From Thermococcus sp. Bubb.Bath (lineage in GTDB: Archaea; Methanobacteriota_B; Thermococci; Thermococcales; Thermococcaceae): a stretch of DNA of 64,000 bases. Positions 44,401-53,478 of this stretch are shown piece after piece (the first letter of the stretch is position 1; every line of letters starts with the position of its first letter). Location: contig NZ_SNUR01000001.1 in assembly GCF_012027595.1 (NCBI RefSeq), forward strand, positions 842,308 through 906,307. The letters run 5' to 3'. The notes beneath the pieces were generated by a model. The model was given only the letters and a program-made list of their open reading frames with translations. It had not been told where the DNA came from and made no database searches. The translations under genes were made by a program, and so were the position numbers.

Positions 44401-45054
44401 ATGAAGGCCATAGGGGACTTCGAGGTCGTTGAGAGGAGGTACATGGAGCTCAGCAGCAGACGCGAGCAGGTTCTGGCCGAGAAGGAGAGCATAGAGGAGT
44501 TCATCCAGGAGATAGAGGGACAGAAGAGGGAAGTCTTCATGAGAACCCTGACAGAGATAGCAAAGAACTTCTCGGAGCTGTTCTCAAAGCTCTCACCGGG
44601 TGGAAGTGCCAAGCTCATCCTTGAAAACGAGGAAGACCCGTTCTCTGGTGGTCTTGAGATAGAGGCGAAGCCGGCAGGAAAGGACGTCAAGAGGATAGAG
44701 GCCATGAGCGGCGGTGAGAAGGCTTTAACTGCTCTTGCATTCGTCTTCGCCATCCAGCGCTACAAGCCAGCCCCGTTTTACCTCTTCGACGAGATAGACG
44801 CACACCTAGACGACGCCAACGTCAAGCGCGTCGCGGACCTGATCAAGGAGTCCTCCCAGTCAAGCCAGTTCATAGTCATAACCCTCAGGGACGTCATGAT
44901 GACGAACGCGGACAAGATAGTGGGCGTTAGCATGAGGAACGGCATAAGCAAGGTCGTTGCGTTGAGCCTCGAAAAGGCGATGAAGATACTGGAAGAGGCT
45001 AGGAAGAAGAGCGAGGCCGAGCATGAGGAGATGTTCGGTCACCTGCCGGGGTGA
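41488..45054 (+). CDS. smc: Chromosome segregation protein SMC
   Basis: 1188 residues from ATG 41488 (AGGTG six bases upstream). N-terminal ATPase half: IEKIEMKGFKSYG, Walker A GANGSGKSN and the Q-loop VLQGDITKFI. A long coiled coil follows, then the flexible hinge (about residues 515-660, VVEFLKSQKIKGLYG to GAITGGH), the return coiled coil, then the signature LSPGGSAKL / MSGGEKALTALAF and Walker B FYLFDEIDAHLDD. It compacts and separates chromosomes. The scpA kleisin gene follows five bases later. Confidence 0.97.
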   Translation: MPYIEKIEMKGFKSYGNRKVVVPLSKGFTAIVGANGSGKSNIGDAVLFVLGGLSAKAMRATRISDLIFAGNKAEPAAKYAEVAMYFNNEDRGFPIDEDEVVIKRRVYPDGRSNYWLNGKRATRSEILDMLSAAMISPEGYNLVLQGDITKFIKMSPTERRLIIDEISGIAEYDAKKEKALGELKQAEENLARVDLLINEVKKQLDKLEKERNDALRYLDLKDRVEKARVSLLLGEIRKVENLIAGSKERDGSINEEIESTENTLKELVKEIIAKERELSSVEKELEEKSEDGILEVTRKISEVKSKIEMAKRNIENAQKEIEESQTRLAKAKEELKRVSDEIEKSKGAITRWSKRREKLLVEIKEKETVRNELVVKLGEIDRSYAVAREEFDKVVNELEEAKKELYTREAEVKKFEEEIERQRTKITQAKIRKNALREAINESKKSLEAKRSELAEIEGKMSKAESRHRKDEKELDEKTKALKKAEGELARAKEELIKAEAQTEVRGNRVVEFLKSQKIKGLYGTLGELISVPDGTYAIAVEVALGGNYDNVVVEDDRVAERAIKLLKEKKLGRLTFLPLNKIKPRSMREKPKLGTPAMDVVSYDPRFKNAVAYALGDTLIVDDMDEARTVGIGKIRMVTLGGELLERSGAITGGHYKPRGKFGVNVDEIKKKVERLERGKEALESAVNALKVEIRGLENELFELRMKKSDANKDLEVLQRDLDRLLREDKALDEEITGAEKAVETLTSKIEEYKGEMAKLRGRIERLEKKREKLKKALENPEARELNAKIREVEGEISKLREELSRVESKVESLESRINNELLPRKADLEEEIEGLVNKINALRANIKENEEAIKKFEGELEELKKAEENVKDELKELRERRESLKNEITELREKKDNMSSRLQELRIEANTLKIRLAQYEAELKEKQEELGHYDGKLVKSIKEIPEDLEALKREIDEMEEEIRSLEPVNMKAIGDFEVVERRYMELSSRREQVLAEKESIEEFIQEIEGQKREVFMRTLTEIAKNFSELFSKLSPGGSAKLILENEEDPFSGGLEIEAKPAGKDVKRIEAMSGGEKALTALAFVFAIQRYKPAPFYLFDEIDAHLDDANVKRVADLIKESSQSSQFIVITLRDVMMTNADKIVGVSMRNGISKVVALSLEKAMKILEEARKKSEAEHEEMFGHLPG

Positions 45055-45058
45055 TAAC

Positions 45059-45721
45059 ATGGAGTCCCGATTCGAACCTGAGATAACCCCAGTCGATATA
45101 CTCCTTCAGCTGGTTCAGATGGGGAAGGTAGACCCATGGAACATCGACATAGTCGACCTAACGGAGAAGTATATCAAGATGCTCCGCGAGATGAAGGAGC
45201 TGGATTTACGCGTCTCGGCGAGGGCAATCCTTGCCGCTTCGATACTCGTCAGGATGAAGACGGAGGCGCTGCTGAACGAGGACACTGCGGAGGAGACCCA
45301 GGAAAGTGAGGAGAAGATAAGGGTGGACGTGGAGCCGCTGGCCCCGCCAATACGCCGTGTCGAGCGCTACTACACCTTCGACGACCTTCTTGAGGCACTG
45401 ATGGACGCACTTGAGGAAGCCGAGCGTAGAAAGCCCCGCACAAGAAGGAAGGAGAACATTGAGGAGAGAGTCTTCGTGGTCGACGACTTCCGCGTCGACA
45501 TCGAGAAGCACGTTTATCGGCTCCACGACGTGGTCGTAAGGCTCTACCATGAGAAAGGAGAACCTATAAAGTTCTGGGAGCTCATCTTCGACCCCACGCC
45601 AAAGATAATCGCGAGAACTTTCCTCTACCTGCTGTTCCTCTCCAACATGGGCAAGGTCGACCTCATACAGGAGGAGCCGTTTGGGGAGATACTCGTGGTT
45701 CCAGTCGAGGAGAACGCCTAA
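45059..45721 (+). CDS. scpA: Segregation and condensation protein A (kleisin)
   Basis: 220 residues from ATG 45059, with GGTGAT just upstream. The N-terminal helical domain ([30 protein letters not shown]) and the L-rich [18 protein letters not shown] region match ScpA, and the C-terminal winged helix ([33 protein letters not shown]) would bind the SMC head. It bridges the SMC dimer. Overlaps the convergent gene by four bases. Confidence 0.93.
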   Translation: MESRFEPEITPVDILLQLVQMGKVDPWNIDIVDLTEKYIKMLREMKELDLRVSARAILAASILVRMKTEALLNEDTAEETQESEEKIRVDVEPLAPPIRRVERYYTFDDLLEALMDALEEAERRKPRTRRKENIEERVFVVDDFRVDIEKHVYRLHDVVVRLYHEKGEPIKFWELIFDPTPKIIARTFLYLLFLSNMGKVDLIQEEPFGEILVVPVEENA

Positions 45722-46152
45722 TCTCCCAACTCTTCCCTTTCCCATCTCTTTGCAGGCCGTAGGGTAATAACGAGAAGGGGCGGCTCACTTCCAACGTAAA
45801 GACTCCTCTTCTCCCTGTTAAGATAGAAGCAGTACTCACCGTCAGGAATTTCCCTCAGAAATCTAGCCGGGGTGGTTCTCCTCGCCAGCCTCCCATCCGA
45901 AAAGACGCACTCGTATTCCTCAGTTACCCGTCCAAGCACCTTGATTATCTCCTCTTTGGACAGCTCTTCGCAGGGGAGCTCAACGCAGACGAGGCTCTTT
46001 CTCCCGTCGGTGAAGATGACAACGCCGTCTTTGACATCGATTCTCCGAGAACGATCTAAAAAGTCCCAGAGTTCAGCGTAGATGCTCTCCAGCTTTCTCC
46101 TCTTCACAAGCCTCTTTGCCAGCCGTTCCTTTGCGTGCCTCGTCAGGAGCAT
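45718..46152 (-). CDS. Conserved protein of unknown function
   Basis: 144 residues. It begins [29 protein letters not shown], resembling the start of small RelE-like or DUF4258-type domains, then strands ([21 protein letters not shown]), and ends with [20 protein letters not shown]. No confident family. The TATA-like GGTTTTAACC lies at about 46171-46182. Convergent with scpA; divergent from a small membrane protein across a palindromic region. Confidence 0.6.
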   Translation of the reverse strand: MLLTRHAKERLAKRLVKRRKLESIYAELWDFLDRSRRIDVKDGVVIFTDGRKSLVCVELPCEELSKEEIIKVLGRVTEEYECVFSDGRLARRTTPARFLREIPDGEYCFYLNREKRSLYVGSEPPLLVITLRPAKRWEREELGD

Positions 46153-46191
46153 GGTTATCGATTCACGGAGGGGTTAAAACCTTTGTCAACA

Positions 46192-46216
46192 TACATATGT
46201 ACCTACACATGTAGGT
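46192..46216. promoter_or_regulatory. Tandem TACAYATGTA palindromes in a divergent promoter
   Basis: TACATATGTA (46192-46201, perfect palindrome) and TACACATGTA (46204-46213, one mismatch) occur 12 bp apart; the second is embedded in ACCTAC-ACAT-GTAGGT (46201-46216). They lie between the two TATA boxes of the divergent genes, about 20-25 bp above each core promoter, a position suited to a regulator acting on either one. Confidence 0.5.
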
Positions 46217-46261
46217 TATGACTAAGTCGCAAAGTATTTAAGGAAAGATGCGTTAGATGAT

Positions 46262-46633
46262 ATGATAAAAATGAGCGCTAAAACTGGGGGGCTGAAGTAC
46301 GTTCTGGCCTTCTCGTTTTTCTCTGTGCTCGACGCACTGACAACGTGGGCAGGTGTAAAAAGGGGACTTGTAGAGGGAAACCCAGTCATAGCCTCCAGGG
46401 TCTCCAACCCGGCCCTTTTCTTCGGCAGCTTTACCCTCTTCACAATCCTTGGAATCGCCGTGATATTCCTCTCACTCAAACTAGAGGAGAGAGTACAGGC
46501 AATGGGCTATTTTCCCCCTCTTTTCGTTCTGCTGAAGGCCCTGCCCGTCGTCAACAACGCCCTTCTCCTAACTGGGACAACTCCCCTACAGCTCGCACTC
46601 ACGACAGCGAGCTTACTGTTCCCCCACCCATGA
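46262..46633 (+). CDS. Small membrane protein (DUF5658-like)
   Basis: 123 residues with four hydrophobic segments (about residues 13-27, 48-70, 82-98 and 103-120). The first contains the family-typical FSVLDALTTWAGVKRGLVEGNPVI. TATTTAAG at about 46235-46242 is about 25 bp before the ATG and no ribosome site is present, so translation is probably leaderless. Function unknown. Confidence 0.75.
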   Translation: MIKMSAKTGGLKYVLAFSFFSVLDALTTWAGVKRGLVEGNPVIASRVSNPALFFGSFTLFTILGIAVIFLSLKLEERVQAMGYFPPLFVLLKALPVVNNALLLTGTTPLQLALTTASLLFPHP

Positions 46634-46669
46634 GAAGATTTTTATCTCCTAAAACACTCTCTTAAAAAT

Positions 46670-49063
46670 ATGAAGTACCTCCGCAGAGACCTCATCGAGC
46701 CGCGCGTTTACCAAGAGGTTATCTACGCCAAGTGCAAGGAGCGGAACTGCCTCGTTGTCCTCCCAACGGGACTGGGAAAAACCCTGATAGCCATGCTCAT
46801 CGCTGACTACCGCCTTTCAAAGTACGGCGGAAAGGTTCTAATGTTGGCACCCACCAAGCCCCTCGCGGTCCAGCACGCCGAAAGCTTTAAGCGCCTTTTT
46901 GAACTTCCTCCTGAGAAGATAAACGTCCTCACGGGCGAGCTTTCGCCGGAAAAGAGGGCCAAGATATGGGAGGAGAGCGTCGTAATAACCGCAACTCCCC
47001 AGACGGTTGAGAACGACATAATTACAGGTAAAATATCTCTCGAAGACGTTTCCCTCCTCGTTATAGACGAGGCCCACAGGGCCGTCGGGAGCTACTCCTA
47101 CGTCTTCATCGCGAAGGAATACCTCAAGACGGCAAAACACCCGCTCGTTCTTGGATTAACCGCGTCCCCTGGAAGCGACGAGGAGAAGATACGGGAGATA
47201 ATCCAGAACCTCGGAATAGAGCACGTTGAGGTCAGAACCGAGAACTCCCAAGATGTGAAGCCCTACGTCCAAGGCATTTCCTTCAAGTGGGTTAAGGTTG
47301 AACTTCCTGGGATATACAAGGAAGTCCGCTCACTTCTCCGCGAGATGCTGAAGGAGAGCCTCAAGCCCCTCGCCCAGTTCAAGCTCGTCTCGACTTACTC
47401 ACCGGACATATCAAAGAGGGAAGTCCTCCAGGCCGGCTCCAGAATAAACCAGGAGGTGGCAAGAGGAAACTATGAAATAGGGAGGCTCAGAATGTATCAG
47501 GCGAAGGCCGTTAAGCTCCAGCACGCTATTGAGCTCCTCGAAACCCAGGGGCTGACTGCATTGAGCGCCTATCTGAAGAAGCTCCGCGAGGACAAGAGAA
47601 CCAAGTCCAGCAGACAACTCATGGAAGACCCGCGCATGAGGAAAGTCATTTACCTCCTCGTCCAGGCAAAGGAGAGCGGAGTAGACCACCCCAAGATGGA
47701 GAAGCTGAAGGAATTCATCAAAAAGCAAGTGGAGAAAAAACAGAGCTCCAGGATAATCGTCTTCACGAACTACCGCGATACGGGAAAGAAAATCGTCGAG
47801 GAGCTCAAGTCGATGGAAATCTCGGCAGAGAGGTTCATCGGACAGGCGAGCAGGGGAAAGGACAAGGGCATGAGCCAGAAGGCGCAGAAAGAAACGCTGG
47901 AGCGCTTTTCAAGGGGAGAGTTCAACGTTCTGGTTGCAACGAGCGTCGGTGAGGAGGGGTTGGACGTCCCAGAAGTGGACTTGGTTGTGTTTTACGAGCC
48001 GGTTCCTTCGGCCATAAGAAGCATCCAGAGGCGCGGAAGGACTGGAAGGCACAGGCCAGGTCAGGTCACCATACTCATGGCAAAGGGAACGCGCGATGAG
48101 GCTTACTACTGGAGCTCCAAGCGGAAGGAGAAGGGAATGTTTGACGCGATAAAGAAAATCGCGAAGGAACTTGAGAGGAAGAAACCGAAGCAAGCTGAAA
48201 TCAGAGAGGAAACTCTGGAGAGTGCCGAAATGAATAGGGGAAAGATAACCCCGCTGGACGCTTTTCTGAAGCCAAAGAAGTCCGAGAAGGTCGAAGCCAA
48301 AGAGAGCGGAGAGGTCGAAAAGGCCGCCCCCCCTGTCTCGGAAGAAAAGCCTGCTGAGAAGACGAAAGAAACCACCGGAGAGCTTCCGATAAAGCCCATC
48401 TTTGTCAGAAAGCCGAAGGGCATAGTAGTCTACGTGGACAATCGCGAGCTGAGGAGCGGCGTTCCCAAACATCTGAAAGAGCTGGGTGCTGAGGTTGAGG
48501 TGAGAACCCTCGACGTTGCAGACTACGTCGTCAGCGAGGACGTTGGAATAGAGAGGAAGAGCGCCAACGATTTCATACAGTCCATAATCGACGGGAGGCT
48601 CTTTGACCAGGTTGACAGGCTGAAGAGGGCCTATGAGAAGCCCGTCATCATAATCGAGGGGAACCTCTACGGAATAAGAAACGTTCACCCCAACGCAATA
48701 AGGGGAGCGATAGCGGCGGTGACCCTCGACTGGGGGGTTCCGATACTCTTCTCTTCCGGACCTGAAGAGACCGCCCAGTTCATCTACCTCCTGGCGAAGC
48801 GCGAGCAGGAGGAGCGGAAGAAGGAAGTAAGGGTGAGGAGTGAGAAGAAGGCCCTAACTCTGGCCGAGAGGCAGCGGCTCATAGTTGAGGGTCTTCCAAA
48901 CGTCTCGGCTACCCTTGCAAAGAGGCTCCTGAAGCACTTCGGCAGCGTTGAGAGGGTCTTCACGGCAACGGAGGAGGAACTCCAGGAGGTCGAGGGTATA
49001 GGGCCTAAGAAGGCAGGGGAGATAAGGAAGGTTATTACAGCGCCGTACGTTGAGGAAGAATGA
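46670..49063 (+). CDS. hef: Hef helicase/nuclease (FANCM/XPF-like)
   Basis: 797 residues. Superfamily-2 helicase: VYQEVIYAKCKERNCLVVLPTGLGKT (Walker A), VIDEAHRAVGSYSY (DEAH box), GLTASPG and the C-terminal helicase motifs GEEGLDVPEVDLVVFYEPVPS and QRRGRTGRHRPG. A charged linker follows (about 500-575). The XPF-type nuclease shows VYVDNRELRSG and ERKSANDFIQS, then tandem HhH motifs (GLPNVSATLAKRLLKHFG; VEGIGPKKAGEI). It processes stalled replication forks. No intein is present. Confidence 0.96.
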   Translation: MKYLRRDLIEPRVYQEVIYAKCKERNCLVVLPTGLGKTLIAMLIADYRLSKYGGKVLMLAPTKPLAVQHAESFKRLFELPPEKINVLTGELSPEKRAKIWEESVVITATPQTVENDIITGKISLEDVSLLVIDEAHRAVGSYSYVFIAKEYLKTAKHPLVLGLTASPGSDEEKIREIIQNLGIEHVEVRTENSQDVKPYVQGISFKWVKVELPGIYKEVRSLLREMLKESLKPLAQFKLVSTYSPDISKREVLQAGSRINQEVARGNYEIGRLRMYQAKAVKLQHAIELLETQGLTALSAYLKKLREDKRTKSSRQLMEDPRMRKVIYLLVQAKESGVDHPKMEKLKEFIKKQVEKKQSSRIIVFTNYRDTGKKIVEELKSMEISAERFIGQASRGKDKGMSQKAQKETLERFSRGEFNVLVATSVGEEGLDVPEVDLVVFYEPVPSAIRSIQRRGRTGRHRPGQVTILMAKGTRDEAYYWSSKRKEKGMFDAIKKIAKELERKKPKQAEIREETLESAEMNRGKITPLDAFLKPKKSEKVEAKESGEVEKAAPPVSEEKPAEKTKETTGELPIKPIFVRKPKGIVVYVDNRELRSGVPKHLKELGAEVEVRTLDVADYVVSEDVGIERKSANDFIQSIIDGRLFDQVDRLKRAYEKPVIIIEGNLYGIRNVHPNAIRGAIAAVTLDWGVPILFSSGPEETAQFIYLLAKREQEERKKEVRVRSEKKALTLAERQRLIVEGLPNVSATLAKRLLKHFGSVERVFTATEEELQEVEGIGPKKAGEIRKVITAPYVEEE

Positions 49064-49103
49064 GGGGCATAAAACTTAATAAGCGCGGGGAGGCCTTTAG
49101 AGT

Positions 49104-49742
49104 ATGCAGAAACCGCCTAGAAAACCACCGGTAATCTACGTCGGTGCAACGTACGTCGGAAAGTTCACGGACAGGGAGTTCATATTTGAGGTCTTCGACG
49201 AGGCGAACCGCTATTTTGAGGAGAACGGGATTCCCGTCCGCTTCGTATACCTCGGAAAGCTGGAACTTGGACCGGGTTACCTGATAAACATACCCACGGA
49301 GAGCGGCAACGTCAAAGGTTACCCCCTGGAAGCCATAATAGAGGCGCTCTACGCCCGCCTAGTGGCAGAACTCCAGAGGGAAGACGGACTCCCGATAGAC
49401 AGACTCTTCGGCCTCACAACGTTCCCCCTCGTGTCCAGAAACCCCTACTTCCACCTTTACGAGCGCTTCCTCGGCATACAGCAGGAAATAACCGGAATGA
49501 AGGTCATGGTGCTCTCTATCAAACCCTTTGAGTCTAAGAACAGGACTCTGATGAAAAAGCGCGTTCTCAAGGGCGTTCTCCATGAACTGGGGCACAGCTT
49601 CGGCCTTGAGCACTGCAGCAACGAGTGCGTCATGAACCCGCCGGAGGACATAGTGGACTGGGATTCAAGGCCCGTTGCGTACTGCAACTCCTGCATGAGA
49701 AAACTCCACGGTGCCCTCACCGCCGAACTCCTCCTCAGGTAG
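49104..49742 (+). CDS. amzA: Archaemetzincin
   Basis: 212 residues. The zinc motif is HELGHSFGLEHC (extended HExxHxxGxxH), followed by the family-specific cysteines CSNECVMNPPE and CNSCMRKL that bind a second zinc. The N-terminal half is the usual alpha/beta lobe. It is a predicted cytoplasmic metallopeptidase of unknown substrate. GGGGAGG lies about ten bases before the ATG. It starts 40 bp after hef. Confidence 0.92.
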   Translation: MQKPPRKPPVIYVGATYVGKFTDREFIFEVFDEANRYFEENGIPVRFVYLGKLELGPGYLINIPTESGNVKGYPLEAIIEALYARLVAELQREDGLPIDRLFGLTTFPLVSRNPYFHLYERFLGIQQEITGMKVMVLSIKPFESKNRTLMKKRVLKGVLHELGHSFGLEHCSNECVMNPPEDIVDWDSRPVAYCNSCMRKLHGALTAELLLR

Positions 49743-49838
49743 GAAAAAGAGAGAAAAGAGGGTCGGTAACGGCAGGGCTCTTCATCGCCACAAGCGGCTC
49801 GCCTAGCGAAATTCTCGTCATCCCCGATTTTTGGGTTC

Positions 49839-50411
49839 TCACTCCTTGAGCCTCCCGTAAGCGGCCCACATCCTCTGGAAGACCGTTACCCACGCAAGGA
49901 AGCCAACGAGGTAAACTCCCCACTTCACGTAATCAATACCCACGAGAGAGAAGGCTATCAGGATGAACAGCCTCTCAGCCCTCTCGGCGATGCCAACCGC
50001 CAGTTTCCCGGAGCCGGCAAGCTCAGCCCTACAGCGCTCGTAGCTGACCAGGTAGGCACCCATAAACGTCAGGAAAGTCCAGCGCCAGTCGGCGAGGTTT
50101 CCAAGGGCTATGCCGAACAGAACGGCCCCGTCGCTTATCCTGTCGAAAGTGGAATCGAGGAAGGCACCGAAGCGGCTGACCTTCCCCGTCATCCTCGCCA
50201 GCGTTCCGTCGAGGGCGTCTATGGCTGAGCCAATCAGCAGGATCAGTGCGGCCAGCCTCGGGCTCCTGAGGTAGAAGAGATAAGCTCCAAGGAGGCTTAT
50301 GAGCAGACCAACAAAGGTTATCGTGTTTGGAGTGGCCCCTACCTTCGCCAGCGGCCTCACGATCGCCTCAAGGTAGCCCTTAACGTTCTCACGGTAGTTG
50401 TTGAGAACCAT
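49839..50411 (-). CDS. CDP-alcohol phosphatidyltransferase (archaetidylinositol-phosphate synthase-like)
   Basis: 190 residues from ATG 50411, four bases after GGAGTGAT. The CDP-alcohol motif is complete: DALDGTLARMTGKVSRFGAFLDSTFDRISD, with all the metal-binding aspartates. About six membrane segments. It probably transfers a polar head group (inositol phosphate) from or to a CDP-archaeol lipid. It follows trm56 in one operon. The 96 bp downstream, before the archaemetzincin stop, hold nothing recognisable. Confidence 0.85.
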   Translation of the reverse strand: MVLNNYRENVKGYLEAIVRPLAKVGATPNTITFVGLLISLLGAYLFYLRSPRLAALILLIGSAIDALDGTLARMTGKVSRFGAFLDSTFDRISDGAVLFGIALGNLADWRWTFLTFMGAYLVSYERCRAELAGSGKLAVGIAERAERLFILIAFSLVGIDYVKWGVYLVGFLAWVTVFQRMWAAYGRLKE

Positions 50412-50416
50412 CTCCA

Positions 50417-50953
50417 TCACTCCAGCTCGACGACCTTCTTCCCACTCTCCTGGGGGATTATCTTAAGCTTTGCCCCCTCGAACTCCCGCCTTAGACCTTC
50501 GCCTTTCAGCAGTCTGTCGAGGAAAACCGCTAAAGCCGCGACCTCACTGTGGGGCTGGTTCCCAACGGCCACGTTGTAGTCTGCCATCTCGTAAACCTCT
50601 CTCGGCACCTTCTCGGCGCCAACCACCACGAGGACGTCTTTTCCTGTCTTCAGCTCCTCCCTGATCTTTGGGATAGCATCATCGATGTGTATCCCGTACA
50701 TCGTGAGGTGGGATATAACCCCTCCTGACTCCTTCCACTCACGGAGAACCTTCTTCCAGCTCGGATTAAAGGTTATCTCAAAGGGACCACCCCATCTCCT
50801 CACGACGTCCTCAACGCTCTCCCTGACGTGCTCGTCCTCTTCGGCCGCTATGATTATCCTCTCGGCACCGAAGGCCCTCGCCGTCAGGGCCACGTGGGTC
50901 GTTATCCTCTTGTCCCTCTCCGGTCTGTGTCCAAGCCTAAGCACCGTTATCAT
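50417..50953 (-). CDS. trm56: tRNA (cytidine-56-2'-O)-methyltransferase
   Basis: 178 residues from ATG 50953; the open frame extends 60 codons upstream into the divergent gene and is not credible there. It is a SPOUT-type protein: [28 protein letters not shown] at the start, [13 protein letters not shown], and the knot region [41 protein letters not shown]. It methylates C56 in the T-loop of archaeal tRNAs. Divergent from the SAM hydrolase-like gene, 57 bp apart. Confidence 0.92.
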   Translation of the reverse strand: MITVLRLGHRPERDKRITTHVALTARAFGAERIIIAAEEDEHVRESVEDVVRRWGGPFEITFNPSWKKVLREWKESGGVISHLTMYGIHIDDAIPKIREELKTGKDVLVVVGAEKVPREVYEMADYNVAVGNQPHSEVAALAVFLDRLLKGEGLRREFEGAKLKIIPQESGKKVVELE

Positions 50954-50977
50954 GCTCTTCCCCCGGCAACCTCTTAA

Positions 50978-51814
<837 letters not shown>

Positions 51815-51827
51815 GAGAGTGTCTATC

Positions 51828-52367
51828 ATGATCCACAGGATTGCATCCACAGAGAAGCGGGAGAGAATACTCGAATACATACTGGAAAAGGATGAGTTTG
51901 GGGTTGAGGACGTGAGTGATGCGCTGGGAATCAGTAAGGGACTGGTTTCGCTTTACCTTAAAGAACTCCTTGGGCTTGGACTAGTGGATAAAAAGGGAAG
52001 GAAGTTCTTCTTAAAGTCGGGGGCAGAGCTCAGGGAAACAAAGCGATTCCTCAACTTCTGGGCGCTCAGGGATAAAATTCTTCCACTCCGGGAGGAATGG
52101 ATGCTTGCCCTTGGCATTTATGGCAGTTTTGCTCGCGGTGAAAACAGGCTTGAGAGCGATCTCGACGTCTGGGTTTTGGTCGAGAAAAACGACCCACTCA
52201 GGATGATGGAACTCAAAGAGAAGATCGAAACCGTTACTGGCAGAGAAGTTGACCTCCTCGTGCTTACAAAGGAAAAACTGGCCCGTCTGAAGGAAGAAAA
52301 CCCATACCTGTACTGGAGCATCAAGCTGTCTTCCATCGTGCTGTGGGGTGATCTCAGTGAGGTTTGA
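51828..52367 (+). CDS. HTH-MNT nucleotidyltransferase, antitoxin of module 2
   Basis: 179 residues from ATG 51828, whose position relative to the operator matches module 1. Winged helix: FGVEDVSDALGISKGLVSLYLKELLGLG. MNT domain: GIYGSFARGENRLESDLDVWVL plus EVDLLVL. Strongly similar to the module 1 protein along its length, but it ends at WGDLSEV, about 25 residues earlier. It probably binds the upstream palindromes and modifies or neutralises its HEPN partner. Confidence 0.88.
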   Translation: MIHRIASTEKRERILEYILEKDEFGVEDVSDALGISKGLVSLYLKELLGLGLVDKKGRKFFLKSGAELRETKRFLNFWALRDKILPLREEWMLALGIYGSFARGENRLESDLDVWVLVEKNDPLRMMELKEKIETVTGREVDLLVLTKEKLARLKEENPYLYWSIKLSSIVLWGDLSEV

Positions 52368-52797
52368 GGAATGCGTGAAAAGGGGGTATCTGAGGAGGAT
52401 GGAGCCCCAGCCGGAGCTCGCCCGCCTTAGCATCCGCAAGGCACGTTCCTTTTTGGAGTCATCGCGGAAGAACCTTGAGATTGGGATATACGACGGTGCA
52501 CTTGTCATGGCTTACCTTGCACTGTTTCACGCTGCAAGGGCCTTGCTTTTCAAAGATGGGTGGAGAGAGAAGAGCCATACATGCATTTCGGCGTATCTTA
52601 GGGAATTCTATGTAAAGCCCGGCAGTCTTGATGTTAAATGGGTGAGGTATCTGGACTACGTTAGAAACCTGAGGCATCAAACCCAGTACGACGTGGGGTT
52701 CTCTCCAGACCCAGAGGAGATAATGGATATCCTTCCGAAGATTGGGGAGTTCATAGCGGTAGTTGAAAATACTCTGGGAGGTGAAAGCAATGGTTAA
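52357..52797 (+). CDS. HEPN-domain protein, toxin of module 2
   Basis: 146 residues from GTG 52357, four bases after GGGGTGAT; a GTG at 52348 sits in that site. HEPN helices: SIRKARSFLESSRKNLEIGIYDGA, MAYLALFHAARALLFKDGWREKSH and the active-site stretch DYVRNLRHQTQYD. Clearly paralogous to the module 1 HEPN. It overlaps the MNT gene by 11 bases. Its last codons overlap the start of nadM by eight bases, so NAD synthesis and the toxin pair are transcriptionally linked. Confidence 0.87.
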   Translation: MRFEECVKRGYLRRMEPQPELARLSIRKARSFLESSRKNLEIGIYDGALVMAYLALFHAARALLFKDGWREKSHTCISAYLREFYVKPGSLDVKWVRYLDYVRNLRHQTQYDVGFSPDPEEIMDILPKIGEFIAVVENTLGGESNG

Positions 52798-53356
52798 GCG
52801 AGGCCTCTTCGTGGGCCGCTTTCAACCCGTTCACAACGGGCATATACAGGCACTCAAGTTTGTTTTTTCGCAGGTTGATGAGGTGATAATCGGAGTTGGA
52901 AGCGCTCAGGCAAGCCACACCTTGAAAAATCCCTTCACGACGAGCGAAAGGATGGAGATGCTCATAAGAGCCTTGAACGAGGCGGGACTGGCGGATAAAA
53001 GGTACTACCTAATCCCGCTTCCAGACATCAACTTTAACGCGATCTGGGCCACTTACGTGGTGAGCATGGTGCCAAGATTTGACGTTGTCTTTACCGGGAA
53101 CTCCCTCGTTGCACAGCTCTTCCGGGAGAAGAGCTATGAAGTCATCGTCCAGCCGATGTTCAGGAAGGACATCCTCTCGGCGACCGAGATAAGGCGGCGC
53201 ATGGTTGAAGGGGAGCCTTGGGAAGAGCTCGTTCCCAAGAGCGTAGCCGAATTCATCAGAGAAATACACGGCGTCGAGAGGATTCAAATGCTTGCAACGA
53301 ACCTCGAAAAGAACGAGAAGGAGATCCAGGCGCCCATACGGATTCCCGAGTTTTGA
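52790..53356 (+). CDS. nadM: Nicotinamide-nucleotide adenylyltransferase (archaeal NadM)
   Basis: 188 residues from ATG 52790, with GGAGGTG upstream. Nucleotidyltransferase motifs: RGLFVGRFQPVHNGHIQAL (HxGH), VIIGVGSAQASHTLKNPFTTSERMEM and the C-terminal ISxTxxR-type stretch LSATEIRRRM. It makes NAD from NMN and ATP. It shares a transcript with the HTH-MNT/HEPN pair. The 122 bp after it hold no gene; they contain a GACCCCA/TGGGGTC inverted repeat. Confidence 0.94.
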   Translation: MVKRGLFVGRFQPVHNGHIQALKFVFSQVDEVIIGVGSAQASHTLKNPFTTSERMEMLIRALNEAGLADKRYYLIPLPDINFNAIWATYVVSMVPRFDVVFTGNSLVAQLFREKSYEVIVQPMFRKDILSATEIRRRMVEGEPWEELVPKSVAEFIREIHGVERIQMLATNLEKNEKEIQAPIRIPEF

Positions 53357-53478
53357 GAGAACAGGAAGAAATTCCGACCCCATGGCTGTGTATCTCCTTT
53401 TCCCTTTTCACTGGGGTCTACCTTTAATCCATTTCAATTTCTACGGCCTCTGTGCCCCCAGATGACGAGTCGTGAGCT

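Noticed and set aside
53374..53427. GACCCCA/TGGGGTC inverted repeat after nadM as a terminator
   Set aside because: The arms are 7 bp with a loop of about 30 bases and no T-run; too weak to support.
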